Shown here in pieces: positions 26,601 to 36,509 of a stretch of 64,000 nt of DNA (the first letter of the stretch is position 1; each line of letters begins with the position of its first letter). This stretch comes from JANSWY01 sp965243755 (lineage in GTDB: Bacteria; Bacteroidota; Bacteroidia; Cytophagales; Cyclobacteriaceae): positions 558,001 to 622,000 of the forward strand of contig CBDEVW010000006.1 in the NCBI GenBank assembly GCA_965243755.1, written 5' to 3'. Made by a program: the position numbers and the translations under genes. The notes below the pieces were generated by a model. The model did not search any database. It was given only the letters and a program-made list of their open reading frames with translations, and was not told where the DNA came from.

Positions 26601-27101
26601 ATGTTAATTGAGACCGATTACTTTCCTGATGACAAAAATTATGTGTTAAAGACCGTTCAGGCCTTTAACAAACATCAGTTGATCGGTGACTGGACCACTC
26701 AGATTTTACGGGCATATAATCAGCAGCACAACCCGATGGGACTGGTGGATGACTTCATTCTGGAATTACAGGAGCAAATATCGGTAGGTGCGGAATTGCT
26801 GGATGAAGCGTATGATATAGTTGCTGCTACCTATCGGTTTAACCATCAGGACAGGCCCATGCAACTGGATTGGAATGCCAGATCAGAAATGGAGCAATAC
26901 ACGGCTGACTGGAAGTCTGTATATGCTCAATGGATCGCTCAGCTTTCTTCCATACCGGAAATTCAACGAGCAGTTATCAAGTACGCAACACAAGGTGGAA
27001 ATATTAATAGCCAATTCCTGAAAACCGGTATCAGAAGAGCAGTTTTACGGTATTTTCGATTGAGGATGAGGTCTAAGCGGCTTTATAGAATGAGTGCCTG
27101 A
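26601..27101 (+). CDS. Hypothetical helical protein next to the palindrome array
   Basis: A 166-aa protein without signal peptide or membrane segment, of no family I recognise. I start it at ATG 26601 rather than TTG 26586 because a TAnnTTTG element at 26570 would place the transcript start near 26584. It is mostly helical with many Gln, Tyr and Arg residues. It has an acidic middle (LVDDFILELQEQISVGAELLDE is summarised by residues 51-72) and a strongly basic C-terminus (RRAVLRYFRLRMRSKRLYRM). The basic tail could bind nucleic acid. It is the first gene after the 22-bp array, in an otherwise isolated position. Confidence 0.65.
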   Translation: MLIETDYFPDDKNYVLKTVQAFNKHQLIGDWTTQILRAYNQQHNPMGLVDDFILELQEQISVGAELLDEAYDIVAATYRFNHQDRPMQLDWNARSEMEQYTADWKSVYAQWIAQLSSIPEIQRAVIKYATQGGNINSQFLKTGIRRAVLRYFRLRMRSKRLYRMSA

Positions 27102-27287
27102 TGAACGTCTATAGGCCTTTTTGATTGGCCGCAGTTGCAAACTTCTTCGTTTAACTTGCCAAATTGATTTGAGGGCACCAGTTGCGCTACGCTAAACTGG
27201 CGCCAGATAGGGGTTTAAATCTTCCAAAATAGTAACTCGCTGGTGCGACTCTCTATTTCATTCAGATGTGCTAGCTAGTGGCTCATT

Positions 27288-28061
27288 TTAATAATTTTTT
27301 TTAAGCTTATGATTTATCAATAAACCGTTTGCCGATAAACTATCTCTTTTGTCGTCATGATTGACCAAAATTCCAATATAGCTCTCAGGTAATTCATCAG
27401 GGTCAACTCTACCAATGTAATTGTTGGAACTGGATAGTACCTGAATTGTATCAACTAGTTGATCATTTTGAATGCCACTGCCTACGTAAAAGGAGTAATC
27501 TCCATTAATCTCAATACCAAATTTTATTCCGAATACATATTCATTCTCACTCATGTTCGATTCTATATTGTAGATAATTGGTCTAAGCACTTCAACCTTT
27601 TTGCCATTTATAAAAAGTTTGGAATAGTACAATGTATCTTCATAGAACCAGTCCTCATTAATTAATTCTCCACTATCATATCTTTTAAAAGCACCATGCT
27701 TTTTACCGTTCTGGTAACATTTTTTTTCGAGTAAATTACCCTCATTAGTAAAGTGATCGGCACAGTCAGATAGTAATCCATCTTTCATGAAATAATGAGC
27801 TTGTAATTGTCCGTTATTATAAAAGGTTTTGAACTCACCATCCTCAATACCATCTACCCAATTTCCAATAGATTTAACTGTCCCATTTTCGTGATACTCT
27901 GTTACAGTACCGTGCAAATCACCGTTTTCATTTATTTCGGCAATTTTTTTTAATTGACCATTATCAAAATATTCAGTCAACTTACCGTCATTGGAACAAC
28001 CCCAAAAACTTAATACAATAATTAAGAAACAGAGACGAGGTATTTTATTAATCATTTTCAT
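27288..28061 (-). CDS. MORN/YwqK-type repeat lipoprotein
   Basis: A lipoprotein of about 257 aa. The start is placed at the ATG giving MKMINKIPRLCFL, because the upstream extension would spoil the signal peptide; the lipobox is FWGC. The first half contains five to six MORN_2/YwqK-like units of the type EYFDNGQLKKIAEI, EYHENGTVKSIGNW, TFYNNGQLQAHYF and RYDSGELINEDW. The second half (about residues 150-257) is a beta-rich domain I do not recognise. Such proteins are often automatically named antitoxins, but no toxin partner is present. The base composition is AT-richer than its neighbours, which fits recent acquisition or weak selection. Confidence 0.72.
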   Translation of the reverse strand: MKMINKIPRLCFLIIVLSFWGCSNDGKLTEYFDNGQLKKIAEINENGDLHGTVTEYHENGTVKSIGNWVDGIEDGEFKTFYNNGQLQAHYFMKDGLLSDCADHFTNEGNLLEKKCYQNGKKHGAFKRYDSGELINEDWFYEDTLYYSKLFINGKKVEVLRPIIYNIESNMSENEYVFGIKFGIEINGDYSFYVGSGIQNDQLVDTIQVLSSSNNYIGRVDPDELPESYIGILVNHDDKRDSLSANGLLINHKLKKNY

Positions 28062-28129
28062 CCAATGAATTTGGTTTACAAAAGGCCTATACAAGTATTG
28101 TGCAGGTGGAAATAACTGATAGCATATTG

Positions 28130-28765
28130 CTAACTAAACAATCCATTCAGCTCCACATCGATCTTGTTGACAATCTCTGAATAATCCTCCGGGTTGGCTA
28201 CAAAATCCAGCTTGTTTACATCGATGATCAGCAATTTACCATGATCGTATTGGCTGATCCAATCTTCATAGTGTCTGTTGAGGTTTTTAAGATAATCTAT
28301 CGTGATGGCATTTTCGTAAACACGTCCGCGTTTTTCAATGTTGGCCACCAGCCTGCCAATATCAGCTTTCAGGTAGATCAATAAATCAGGAGGCTGAATG
28401 AATTCCTCCATGGACTGAAACAGGTGAAGGTAGTTTTGATAATCCCGCTCATTAAATTTCCCCGATCCATAAAGACTTTTGGCAAATATATAGGCATCTT
28501 CATAGATAGTTCTGTCCTGTATTACCGTATGCTCTCCGGACCTTACTTCCTTGATTTGTTTGAACCTGCTGTTTAGGAAAAACACCTGCAGGTGAAAAGA
28601 CCATTTCGGCATGTCTTCATAAAAATCCTTGAGATAAGGGTTTTCTTCTACAGACTCAAATTCAGGTTTCCATCCGTATTGTTTGGCAAGTTTTTCCGTT
28701 AGGGTAGTCTTCCCCGCGCCGATGTTACCGGAAACGGCAATATGTTTTATTTTTTTGCTATGCAT
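28130..28765 (-). CDS. Deoxynucleoside kinase
   Basis: A 211-aa kinase of the dNK/dGK-dAK family that phosphorylates deoxynucleosides for salvage. The P-loop GNIGAGKTT is at residues 13-21. Then come the substrate-site segment ESVEENPYLKDFYED, the FFLNSRFKQI helix, the QDRTIYEDAYIFA motif with its catalytic/ERS-like Asp-Arg, and the lid region RIEKRGR-like (NIEKRGRVYE). It lies 7 bases after the TonB receptor gene on the same strand, but the two have no obvious functional link. Confidence 0.9.
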   Translation of the reverse strand: MHSKKIKHIAVSGNIGAGKTTLTEKLAKQYGWKPEFESVEENPYLKDFYEDMPKWSFHLQVFFLNSRFKQIKEVRSGEHTVIQDRTIYEDAYIFAKSLYGSGKFNERDYQNYLHLFQSMEEFIQPPDLLIYLKADIGRLVANIEKRGRVYENAITIDYLKNLNRHYEDWISQYDHGKLLIIDVNKLDFVANPEDYSEIVNKIDVELNGLFS

Positions 28766-28772
28766 CGTGGAT

Positions 28773-31181
28773 TTAAAATGTGGCTCTCAATGATACGCTA
28801 AAGTTACGTCCCGGGGCGCTTATTCCTGAAGAATATGGCCGGTAATGTTGATCCAAAATATTCTCCAGCCCCGCCATTACCTGCAAGTATTGGTTGGCCT
28901 GGTATGATCCTCTCAAATTGAGCGTATACCAGGCTAAACTTCCATCAGATGTATAGATCCAGGTCTTATCCTGTTCGGATGGCGCCAGGTTATCGAAGCT
29001 TTTCGAACCATTGTATTCACTGTAGAATTCCAGTTTTAGTTTGTCTTTTTGATATTTCAGGGCACTTCTTCCAAATATAGGAGGCGTGTGACGGAGAGGT
29101 TCATCATTGGTCAGGTCCCTGCCGTCTGTGAAATGTAGCGCACTTGAGAATGCCAGGTGGTTGTTTAGTTTGAATTGTATTTTACCCCCAATACCATAGA
29201 TATGAGCTTTTGAGGTGTTCTGCTGGGCAAAAACCTGATAAGTATCCCCCTCAATCACAATAGTTGAAGCTCCTTCAATCTGAAATGGGGCGCGGACTAT
29301 AGCATCTTTTAGTCTGGAGTAATAGCCGACCAGATCAAAAGTCAGCTTGTTGGTGAGCTCTTTTTGGTAGGACCATTCGGTGTTGTAGGTGAACTCGGGT
29401 TTTAATTCATTATTGGGAACAGTCACCTGATCACTATCCAACTCAAATACTTTACCTACATCATCAATATTGGGTGATCGGAATCCCGAGGAAACAAGCC
29501 AGCTGATTGCATCAGTATCCGTGATTTTGTAAACCAGTCCCGCGGTTCCATTGAGGGCACCATTGGAAATGTCAATGGCATTGGAGGAAAGGAGGGAAGC
29601 TTCAGTGTCGCTGGTTTCTCCTGAAATGCTAACCTGACTGTACCTGGTACCTATATTGAATATTAGCTGATCGGTAAGGGGTTGTTTGAAATTGATATAA
29701 GCAGCATAAGAAATGTATTCACTCCCAAGGTCCGGGTAGCGGGTGGCTGTAGTGGATTGCTCATTGGTTAGGATGTCAGTACGATGTGCCCTGGAGTCTA
29801 CCTGATTAAAGAGAAACTCCAAACCATAATAGAGGTTGCCATTGCCAATGTGTTTATCAAAATCCAGGTTGGCATTGATGATATTCACTTCTTCCTTTTG
29901 TATTCTTCGACTATCACTTTCAAACCTTCTGTCTACCCTGCTTTCTTTATAATCCTGGTAAGCGAAAGTCAGTTTTGCCTGATCATAGAAAAAGCGCTGC
30001 TGATAGCTGGTGGCACTCAGGCGATGCATCATCCACGTTTGGGGACCATAGTACCACTCGGCATTCCGTAATGAACCGTCAGCGTTGGTCTGAATTAATC
30101 GGTCGTACCTCGGAATATTGGAGGTGGTGGAGAAATATAGTCCGTACTCCAGTTGCAACAGACTGGAAAGTCTTATTTTGATTTTGTTGATGGTGTTAAA
30201 AAGGTTGTAATTGCTGAATTTCTGGATATTTGGGCGTTCGTTCAAAAGTACACTATCCTGATCATCAAAGCGCTGTATAAAAGTCAAACGTTTACCATAA
30301 TCGGGGAATTTGCTGGTTCTTTTAGTTCCTGTTTTCAGGTCTCCAAAATCGGAAAAGGTTACAGAACTGAAGATGGCCATATTTGGTCTTCCATACTCCA
30401 GATGCAAATGATTAGTAGTTTCGCTTGCTGCGGAAGCATACCTGGTAAATCCTGTGGCAGAGAAGTAACCGTCCTCCGTCGAGGAAAAATTAGGGTTTAC
30501 AGTATGAAAATCCATCACTCCTCCAAGAGCATCACTTCCATAGATGACTGAACCCGGGCCAAACACTACTTCGGCACTTTCAAGGGCATTAGGGTCGATG
30601 TTGATCACATTTTGGAGGTTTCCACTTCTATAAATGGCGTTGTTCATTCTTACCCCATCCACTACCAGCAACACAGCGTTGGCAGCAAACCCTCTCAGCA
30701 TGGGACTTCCACCACCAAGCTGACTTTTCTGAACAAACACCTCGCCCGATCCCGCCAGTAAATCCGCACTGGTGGCCGGATTGTTGAAGGCTACTGTTTT
30801 GGCATTTATTTGTAAAATATCATTGGGTATTTCTGTTTTGTCCTGTTCCCATTTGTTGGCTGAAATGGTTACCTCTTCAATAGGAATGATCCTTTCCTCC
30901 ATCCTGATTTTAAATTGATCTTTCTCCAGGTCATTGTATGAGAGAATCAATGTATGATAGGAAGCATGCTGAATATTGAACACGTCATCTGAACTGAATT
31001 TACTGATATCGGCCCTGCCTTTTTCGTCGGTTTGAGTGGATTTGGTAGCATCTGCATTGTAAATGAGTACACTAGGGATGGGTTGGTTGGTGGCCTGGTC
31101 CACAATCTTAATTTGCTGACCATGTGTGGCTGAAGTAATCAAAAGAATGATTACTGAAAGTAAATGTTGTTTAATCTCCAT
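28773..31181 (-). CDS. TonB-dependent outer membrane receptor
   Basis: About 802 aa, starting at the ATG that gives MEIKQHLLSVIILLI, since an upstream start would add ten non-signal residues. The mature protein begins with a carboxypeptidase-regulatory-like beta sandwich (about 20-100: DQATNQPIPSVLIYNADA). A plug domain follows (about 115-240) with KSQLGGGSPMLRGFAANAVL, then VDGVRMNNAIYRSGNLQNV and FGPGSVIYGSDALGGVMDF. The rest is a 22-stranded barrel ending in Phe (SVSLRATF). The plug resembles heme/hemoglobin-type receptors (HmuR-like), but the ligand is an inference. It is not paired with a SusD gene. Confidence 0.9.
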   Translation of the reverse strand: MEIKQHLLSVIILLITSATHGQQIKIVDQATNQPIPSVLIYNADATKSTQTDEKGRADISKFSSDDVFNIQHASYHTLILSYNDLEKDQFKIRMEERIIPIEEVTISANKWEQDKTEIPNDILQINAKTVAFNNPATSADLLAGSGEVFVQKSQLGGGSPMLRGFAANAVLLVVDGVRMNNAIYRSGNLQNVINIDPNALESAEVVFGPGSVIYGSDALGGVMDFHTVNPNFSSTEDGYFSATGFTRYASAASETTNHLHLEYGRPNMAIFSSVTFSDFGDLKTGTKRTSKFPDYGKRLTFIQRFDDQDSVLLNERPNIQKFSNYNLFNTINKIKIRLSSLLQLEYGLYFSTTSNIPRYDRLIQTNADGSLRNAEWYYGPQTWMMHRLSATSYQQRFFYDQAKLTFAYQDYKESRVDRRFESDSRRIQKEEVNIINANLDFDKHIGNGNLYYGLEFLFNQVDSRAHRTDILTNEQSTTATRYPDLGSEYISYAAYINFKQPLTDQLIFNIGTRYSQVSISGETSDTEASLLSSNAIDISNGALNGTAGLVYKITDTDAISWLVSSGFRSPNIDDVGKVFELDSDQVTVPNNELKPEFTYNTEWSYQKELTNKLTFDLVGYYSRLKDAIVRAPFQIEGASTIVIEGDTYQVFAQQNTSKAHIYGIGGKIQFKLNNHLAFSSALHFTDGRDLTNDEPLRHTPPIFGRSALKYQKDKLKLEFYSEYNGSKSFDNLAPSEQDKTWIYTSDGSLAWYTLNLRGSYQANQYLQVMAGLENILDQHYRPYSSGISAPGRNFSVSLRATF

Positions 31182-31276
31182 CAATCCAATTTTATCCCCC
31201 GAAGGCCGCAAAAATACTGCCGAAAATGGTTTTTTTATGGTGTGCGTTAATAATTTTATCCGGTAAATAATTTTGC

Positions 31277-32248
31277 ATGCCGCTAATCAAAGAATCATCC
31301 TATAAACGAAGACCGTATTCGTTGTTTAATGCCCATTTAGAGACCATTTATCCCAGTGCTTTTCGTAAAGTCGAGGGAGTATCCTATGAAAGAGAAAGAC
31401 TGGAACTGCCTGATGGAGATTTCCTGGACATTGACTGGATTAAAAATGAAAACCCCAGGGTGGTGATTATTTCCCATGGTCTGGAGGGTAGCTCGGAAAG
31501 GCCTTATGTTAAAGGAGCGGCAAAACTCTTTAGTGAAAATGGATGGGATGTCCTGGCATGGAATTACCGCAGCTGCAGCGGAGAGATGAATCGAAATAAG
31601 AGGTTATATCACCATGGCGTGACAGATGATTTTGAAGCCATAGTTCTTCAAGCCGTTGAAAAAGGATATGATAGAATCGGGCTGGTTGGATTTTCGATGG
31701 GGGGGAGTACCACATTGAAATACCTTGGTGAGCAGGGGGAAGATGCACCCGATCAAATAATTGGCGCAGCGGTTTTTTCTGTACCTTGTAACCTGTACAA
31801 CAGTGTAGAAATGCTGAATAAGCGGTCAAACTGGTTTTACAGGAAGAGGTTTTTGAAAAAGCTGACCAAAAAAGTAGTGGCCAAGGCCAGGCAATATCCC
31901 GAAATTGACATCACTGGCATTGACCGCTTGAATTCGTTTGAGGAATTGGATAACAGGTTCACTGCTCCACTTCATGGTTTTAAAGATGGTATGGATTTCT
32001 ACAACAAATCGACCTCAGATCAGTTTTACCTGTTCATCAAACGACCTGTTTTGCTGGTCAACGCACTCAATGACCCTATGCTTGGCGATAAGTGCTATCC
32101 CACAGCATTAGCAAGGGAACACAAGTACCTCCATCTGGAAACTCCTCGGTATGGAGGGCACTGTGGCTTTTATCACCCCAAATCCGATTACGCCTGGAGC
32201 GAGAAGCGGGCCCTGGAGGTGTTGGGGGAGTGGGGTATTGGGTTTTGA
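31277..32248 (+). CDS. YheT-like alpha/beta hydrolase
   Basis: A 323-aa alpha/beta hydrolase of the YheT/ABHD1-3 group. The catalytic triad is visible: nucleophile Ser140 in GFSMGGST, Asp266 in NALNDPMLG, and His295 in GGHCGFYH. The oxyanion region is SHGLEGSSE (66-74). The family works on esters or lipids, but the substrate here is unknown. The stop codon TGA at 32246-32248 lies within the GTTTTGA heptamer run that opens the repeat block, so the last few residues of the protein come from repeat DNA. The gene diverges from the TonB receptor. Confidence 0.88.
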   Translation: MPLIKESSYKRRPYSLFNAHLETIYPSAFRKVEGVSYERERLELPDGDFLDIDWIKNENPRVVIISHGLEGSSERPYVKGAAKLFSENGWDVLAWNYRSCSGEMNRNKRLYHHGVTDDFEAIVLQAVEKGYDRIGLVGFSMGGSTTLKYLGEQGEDAPDQIIGAAVFSVPCNLYNSVEMLNKRSNWFYRKRFLKKLTKKVVAKARQYPEIDITGIDRLNSFEELDNRFTAPLHGFKDGMDFYNKSTSDQFYLFIKRPVLLVNALNDPMLGDKCYPTALAREHKYLHLETPRYGGHCGFYHPKSDYAWSEKRALEVLGEWGIGF

Positions 32249-32260
32249 GTTTTGGGTTTT

Positions 32261-33408
32261 GAGTTTTGAGTTTAGAGTTTGTAGAACCTGAATAAGGTTG
32301 ACAGATTTTATTTAAATATTTCAAATTCTAAATCCAAGATCTCTTGTGTCGGGAAACTATGAATAGAGCAGCTGCAGTTTGTGTTATAATAGTTTGGTAT
32401 GAACTCCAGCTTATGCTAGCTATTTCACTAAGATGCACGGAGTAGCACAGAGGTTCACGGAGATTAATAACGCTTTGTGCAACTCTGTGGTCCTCCGTGT
32501 ATCTCAGTGATACAATCCATACACGCTTAAATTTCGCTACATTTGGATTGTATTGCCTCTCTTTTTTTAAATCGTTTTAAACATTCCAAATTGTCTGAAT
32601 TCAGTTAATATCTTCTATACTAATTTTTTCCCAGACACCAGTGAGTTTTGAGTTTAGAGTTTGTAGAACCTGATTAAGGTTGACAGATTTTATTTAAATA
32701 TTTCAAATTCTAAATCTAAGATTCTCTTGTATCGGGAAACTATATATAGAGCTGCTACAGTTTGTGTTATAATAGTTTGGTATGAACTCCAGCTTATGCT
32801 AGCTATTTCACTAAGATGCACGGAGTAGCACAGAGGTTCACGGAGATTAATAGCGCTTTGTGCAACTCTGTGGTCCTCTGTGTATCTCTGTGATACAATT
32901 TATACACGCTTAAATTTCGCTACATCCGGATTGTATTGCCTCTCTTTATTTTAAATCGTTTTGAACATTCCAAATTGTCTGAATTCAGTTAATATCTTCC
33001 ACACTAATTTTTTCCCAGACATCAGTGAGTTTTGAGTTTAGAGTTTGTAGAACCTGGTTAAGGTTGACAGATTTTATTTAAATATTTCAAATTCTAAATC
33101 CAGGATCTCTTGTGTCGGGAAACTATATATAGAGCTGCTACAGCTTGTGTTATAATAGTTTGGTATGAACTCCAGCTTATGCTAGCTATTTCACTAAGAT
33201 GCACGGAGTAGCACAGAGGTTCACGGAGATTAATAACGCTTTGTGCAACTCTGTGGTCCTCTGTGTATCTCTGTGATACAATCCATACACGCTTAAATTT
33301 CGCTACATTTGGATTGTATTGCCTCTCTTTTTTAAATCGTTTTAAACATTCCAAATTGTCTGAATTCAGTTAATATCTTCCATTCTAATTTTTCCCGGAC
33401 ACCAGTGT
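32261..33408. repeat. Three tandem copies of a ~383-bp intergenic repeat
   Basis: Units start at 32261, 32643 and 33027 (steps of 382 and 384) and are nearly identical. Each opens with GAGTTTTGAGTTTAGAG, then AATAAGGTTGACAG or its one-base variants, and contains a long imperfect inverted repeat. In unit 1 the arms are 32426-32462 and 32473-32509 (37 bases each, about 80 percent paired), with cores such as CACGGAG and CACAGAGG against CCTCCGTG and CTCTGTGG. Each unit ends with TTTCCCAGACACCAGT or a close variant. No ORF is kept open between copies. Related sequence reappears at 36644-36949. Such hairpin-rich elements are usually non-coding, non-autonomous dispersed repeats. Confidence 0.92.
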
Positions 33409-33420
33409 GTGATTCAATAT

Positions 33421-33503
33421 TCTAAACTCAAAACTCAAAACTCAAAACTCAAAACTCAAAACTCCAAGCTCAAAACTCAAAACTCAAAACTCTAAATTCA
33501 AGA
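33421..33503. repeat. (AAAACTC)n heptamer tract closing the repeat block
   Basis: About ten near-perfect copies of AAACTCA-type heptamers. They are the reverse complement of the GAGTTTT tract at 32241-32280, so the block 32241-33503 has long imperfect inverted ends. The tract ends just before the stop codon of the FtsX permease gene. Confidence 0.9.
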
Positions 33504-33510
33504 TTCCCAC

Positions 33511-36168
33511 TCACTCATCTCTTAAACAGTCCACGGGATTGATCAGGGCAGCTTTCAGTGCTCGGTAACTGATGGTGAGCAAGGTGATTGTGGCGATGAT
33601 CAGGATGGGACTGAGGAATATGAGGAGGTCATACCTGAATTGGTAAGCGAATTGCTCCAACCAATTATTCATTAACCAGAAACCTAATGGCAGTGCGATG
33701 ATAGCAGCTAAAATTATGGGGAACAGGAAATTCTGTGAGATCAGCCAGATGAGGTTTTGTAGTGAAGCTCCCAGTACTTTTCTGATGCCAATCTCCTTAG
33801 TTTTTCTTTCGATGATGAACGATACCATTCCCAGCATTCCCAGGCAACTGATCAGTATCACCAACCCTGTTAAAACCTTGAAAAGTGTACTCAGTCGCTC
33901 TTCTGCCTTGTATTGCTGCTCGAAGCTTTCATCAAGAAAACGGTAGGAGACAGTGTTGACAGGATCTACTTCACCCCATTTCGTCTCTACATATTGAAGC
34001 GTTTCCTGCATGTTTTCAGGCTTCACTTTGATCGTGATGCGATATAAACTTCTGTTGGTTTTGGTGAGCACCATAGGTTTAATCGGTGTATGGACTGATT
34101 CAAAGTGGAAGTCTTTCACCACACCATAGATTTGCCCATCCACTCCACCATACCTCAGTTTTTGGCCAACTAACTCTTCGGGGTTCTCATAGCCCATCGC
34201 AAGGGCAGCAGCTTCATTAACAATGTAATAACCGGTAGAATCATTGTCCATATAAGACTCAAAATCCTTTCCTGCCACCAGTTTCAGATCAAATGTTGAG
34301 ATAAAATCTTCGTCAACACGAATATAGGGTAGTCGAAATGCCAGCGGTTGTGCTGAATCGCCTTGAAAAAACATGGCCCCCTGTGAGTCTGCCAGTGTAC
34401 CAGACGGGATTCTTGAGGAGACGGTAGCTTTTTCAATGTTTGGGTGAGCCAGTAATTCATTTTTGAATATTTGGGCTTTATCACCAAGTCTGAAGGCAGC
34501 AATATTGAGCATTTGCTCCTTGTCCCATCCCGGGTCCGATTGAAAGATGTATGAAATTTGGGTATTAACCACGGTTAAAGCGAATATTAGCCCTACTGCA
34601 ACCACATATTGAAAAGTCACCAAAGCTGATCTGAAATTGAACCTCTTGTAAGTTTGCGCAGATTCTCCTTTGAGTGAGGTGATGGTGTTTTTAGATGAGA
34701 GGTAGATTGCCGGATAAAATCCCGCCAGTAGTCCTACGGTGATCATTACAAGCGTCAGCAAGGCGATCAGTTGTATGTCCTGAAAGAATCCAAAGGTGAG
34801 GCTTTTGTCCACAAAATCATTCAGGTAGGGTAGTGCCAGGTATACCAGTATCAAACCAATTATTAGCGATAAAAAAGTGATTAGAAATGATTCCGTAATA
34901 AATTGTGTAAACAATGATTGCTTATTGGCACCTACTACTTTTCTGACACCTATCTCTTTCATTCTACGGGTGTATTTAGCAGTTGCAAGGTTCATGTAGT
35001 TGATACATGCCACTACCAAAACCAGAATTCCCACTATGGAAAAAATGAAGACCTGCTGAAGACTTCCATTGTTTTCAATTTCACCCTGGATATTGGATTG
35101 AAGGTGGATTGAAGTGAGTGGTTGAAAAACAAAATCGTAAAACTCACTGGCGTTTCTTCCTCTAAAGGGCTCGATGTACTTGTCGAAGAACTCGTTGCTC
35201 CTGGCCTCCATTGATTTTGGCTCTGTACCATCGACTGTTCTCACATAGGTGAGGTAGTTGTAGTTACCATTTACATTGTTGATTGTTTCATCACCTGCGA
35301 TGGCAGCAAAGATTTCGAAAGGAGCCAGGTAATCGAAATGAAAATGTTGTTGGTCTGGCATATTTTCATAAACACCGGTAAGGTTGAAAAGCAGCGATTG
35401 TCCCCGACTTTCAAGTTTTACGGTTTTTGAAAGCAGGTCCAGGTCTTTCCAGTTATTACCATACAACTTAATCGCAGCATTCTCTGAGATTACGATGGAT
35501 TTTGGGTTTTTAAATGCATTTTCAGGACTCCCAATGATAAAAGGGATGGTGAAGATGTCAAATACATCAGGGTCTGTAAAGACAACCTGTTCCTGAGGAA
35601 ACCTGGCGTCACCGATTAATACATCTGGGAAAGCCCAGGGGAAAAACCTTGTAGCATGAGTCACTTCGGGGAAATCTTCTTTGATCCTGGGGGCATGGCC
35701 GGCACTCGCAAATGCCCAATGTCTGGAGAGTTCACCGTCATTGTTGTAGTTTTTGACAGTGACCCGATAAATGTTGTCCTTGTGAATGTGATGTTGATCA
35801 TAGCTGAGTTCATCCATTACAAATAGTGCAATCAATATGAATGATGCCAGGCCTGTACTTAATCCTATCAGGTTAATAGCGGCTGAGGTTTTGAACTTCC
35901 AAATGTTCCTCAGTCCAATTTTGATGTAGTTCTTGAACATATCTATTGTTATTTTGAGTTTTTCAATAGGTGACCAGCTTTTCATCATAGCCGGACGGCA
36001 TAACCTGATGACCTGCCAGGTATACCACCATTTTGACCTTGTTGGCTTATGATTAGTACTGTATAATTTATATTCCTCTTCCAGATCTCCTGAGATGTCC
36101 TCCAGGTAATCAGGGTGAAGAAACCATTCGAGGAATGCTGTGATTCGTTTTGGAGGTGTGTGGTCCAT
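33511..36168 (-). CDS. FtsX-like ABC transporter permease with N-terminal prefix domain
   Basis: An 885-aa membrane protein. Residues 1-65 form the permease prefix domain 2 (PPKRITAFLEWFLHP, ISGDLEEEY). A MacB-like periplasmic core follows after TM1 (about 97-118), then FtsX TM2-4 (about 375-485). A second MacB_PCD/FtsX half with three more membrane segments runs at about 510-885 and ends in LRDE. The repeated motif EIGVRKVVGA / EIGIRKVLGA marks both FtsX halves. The gene is preceded 5 bases upstream by a PadR regulator; this permease-plus-PadR pairing is a multi-copy Bacteroidota arrangement, and the ATPase partner is usually elsewhere. The gene pair is bracketed by copies of the same repeat family. 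Confidence 0.88.
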   Translation of the reverse strand: MDHTPPKRITAFLEWFLHPDYLEDISGDLEEEYKLYSTNHKPTRSKWWYTWQVIRLCRPAMMKSWSPIEKLKITIDMFKNYIKIGLRNIWKFKTSAAINLIGLSTGLASFILIALFVMDELSYDQHHIHKDNIYRVTVKNYNNDGELSRHWAFASAGHAPRIKEDFPEVTHATRFFPWAFPDVLIGDARFPQEQVVFTDPDVFDIFTIPFIIGSPENAFKNPKSIVISENAAIKLYGNNWKDLDLLSKTVKLESRGQSLLFNLTGVYENMPDQQHFHFDYLAPFEIFAAIAGDETINNVNGNYNYLTYVRTVDGTEPKSMEARSNEFFDKYIEPFRGRNASEFYDFVFQPLTSIHLQSNIQGEIENNGSLQQVFIFSIVGILVLVVACINYMNLATAKYTRRMKEIGVRKVVGANKQSLFTQFITESFLITFLSLIIGLILVYLALPYLNDFVDKSLTFGFFQDIQLIALLTLVMITVGLLAGFYPAIYLSSKNTITSLKGESAQTYKRFNFRSALVTFQYVVAVGLIFALTVVNTQISYIFQSDPGWDKEQMLNIAAFRLGDKAQIFKNELLAHPNIEKATVSSRIPSGTLADSQGAMFFQGDSAQPLAFRLPYIRVDEDFISTFDLKLVAGKDFESYMDNDSTGYYIVNEAAALAMGYENPEELVGQKLRYGGVDGQIYGVVKDFHFESVHTPIKPMVLTKTNRSLYRITIKVKPENMQETLQYVETKWGEVDPVNTVSYRFLDESFEQQYKAEERLSTLFKVLTGLVILISCLGMLGMVSFIIERKTKEIGIRKVLGASLQNLIWLISQNFLFPIILAAIIALPLGFWLMNNWLEQFAYQFRYDLLIFLSPILIIATITLLTISYRALKAALINPVDCLRDE

Positions 36169-36173
36169 CGGAA

Positions 36174-36509
36174 TTATTTGTCAAATTCAAATGCCACATT
36201 GGGTACTGCCGCCCAAAGAAGATCCCGTGTTGTTTTTGCGTGATCCAGTGCTTTCTTGCCAAGTTTTGTAACCCTAAAATACCGCTTTCTTTTACCTCCG
36301 CGTATGGCAGTGGCTTCCCCAAACTCGGATTCCAGGTAGCCCTTTTTCTCCATTCTGCGTAAAGCGGTCTGCAGTGCACTCACACTCACTTTTCTATTGA
36401 GCCTTTTTTCGATCTCATGCCTGATACTGACGCCATAGGCATCTTCATACAGAATTGCGACGGTGAGTAGTACGATCTCCTCAAATTCACCAAGCTGATA
36501 CTCCCTCAT
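36174..36509 (-). CDS. PadR-family transcriptional regulator
   Basis: A 111-aa winged-helix regulator. It has the PadR fold: LGEFEEIVLLTVAILYEDAYGVSI (residues 6-29), the recognition helix VSALQTALRRMEKKGYLES, and the wing RGGKRKRYFRVT. The C-terminal dimerisation helix is short. It overlaps no gene but ends 5 bases before the permease start, so it is expected to autoregulate the pair. The 36510-36560 upstream stretch is very AT-rich, and no clear operator could be read. Confidence 0.88.
   Translation of the reverse strand: MREYQLGEFEEIVLLTVAILYEDAYGVSIRHEIEKRLNRKVSVSALQTALRRMEKKGYLESEFGEATAIRGGKRKRYFRVTKLGKKALDHAKTTRDLLWAAVPNVAFEFDK

Noticed and set aside
27288..28061. Toxin-antitoxin system from the YwqK-like label
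   Set aside because: The protein is an exported lipoprotein with MORN-type repeats, and no toxin gene lies beside it.
33094..33354. 86-codon minus-strand frame in the tandem repeat units
   Set aside because: It lies wholly within a repeat unit, and the frame is not preserved in the sister units.
32261..33408. Autonomous insertion sequence
   Set aside because: No transposase or other recombinase frame is present in any of the three units.
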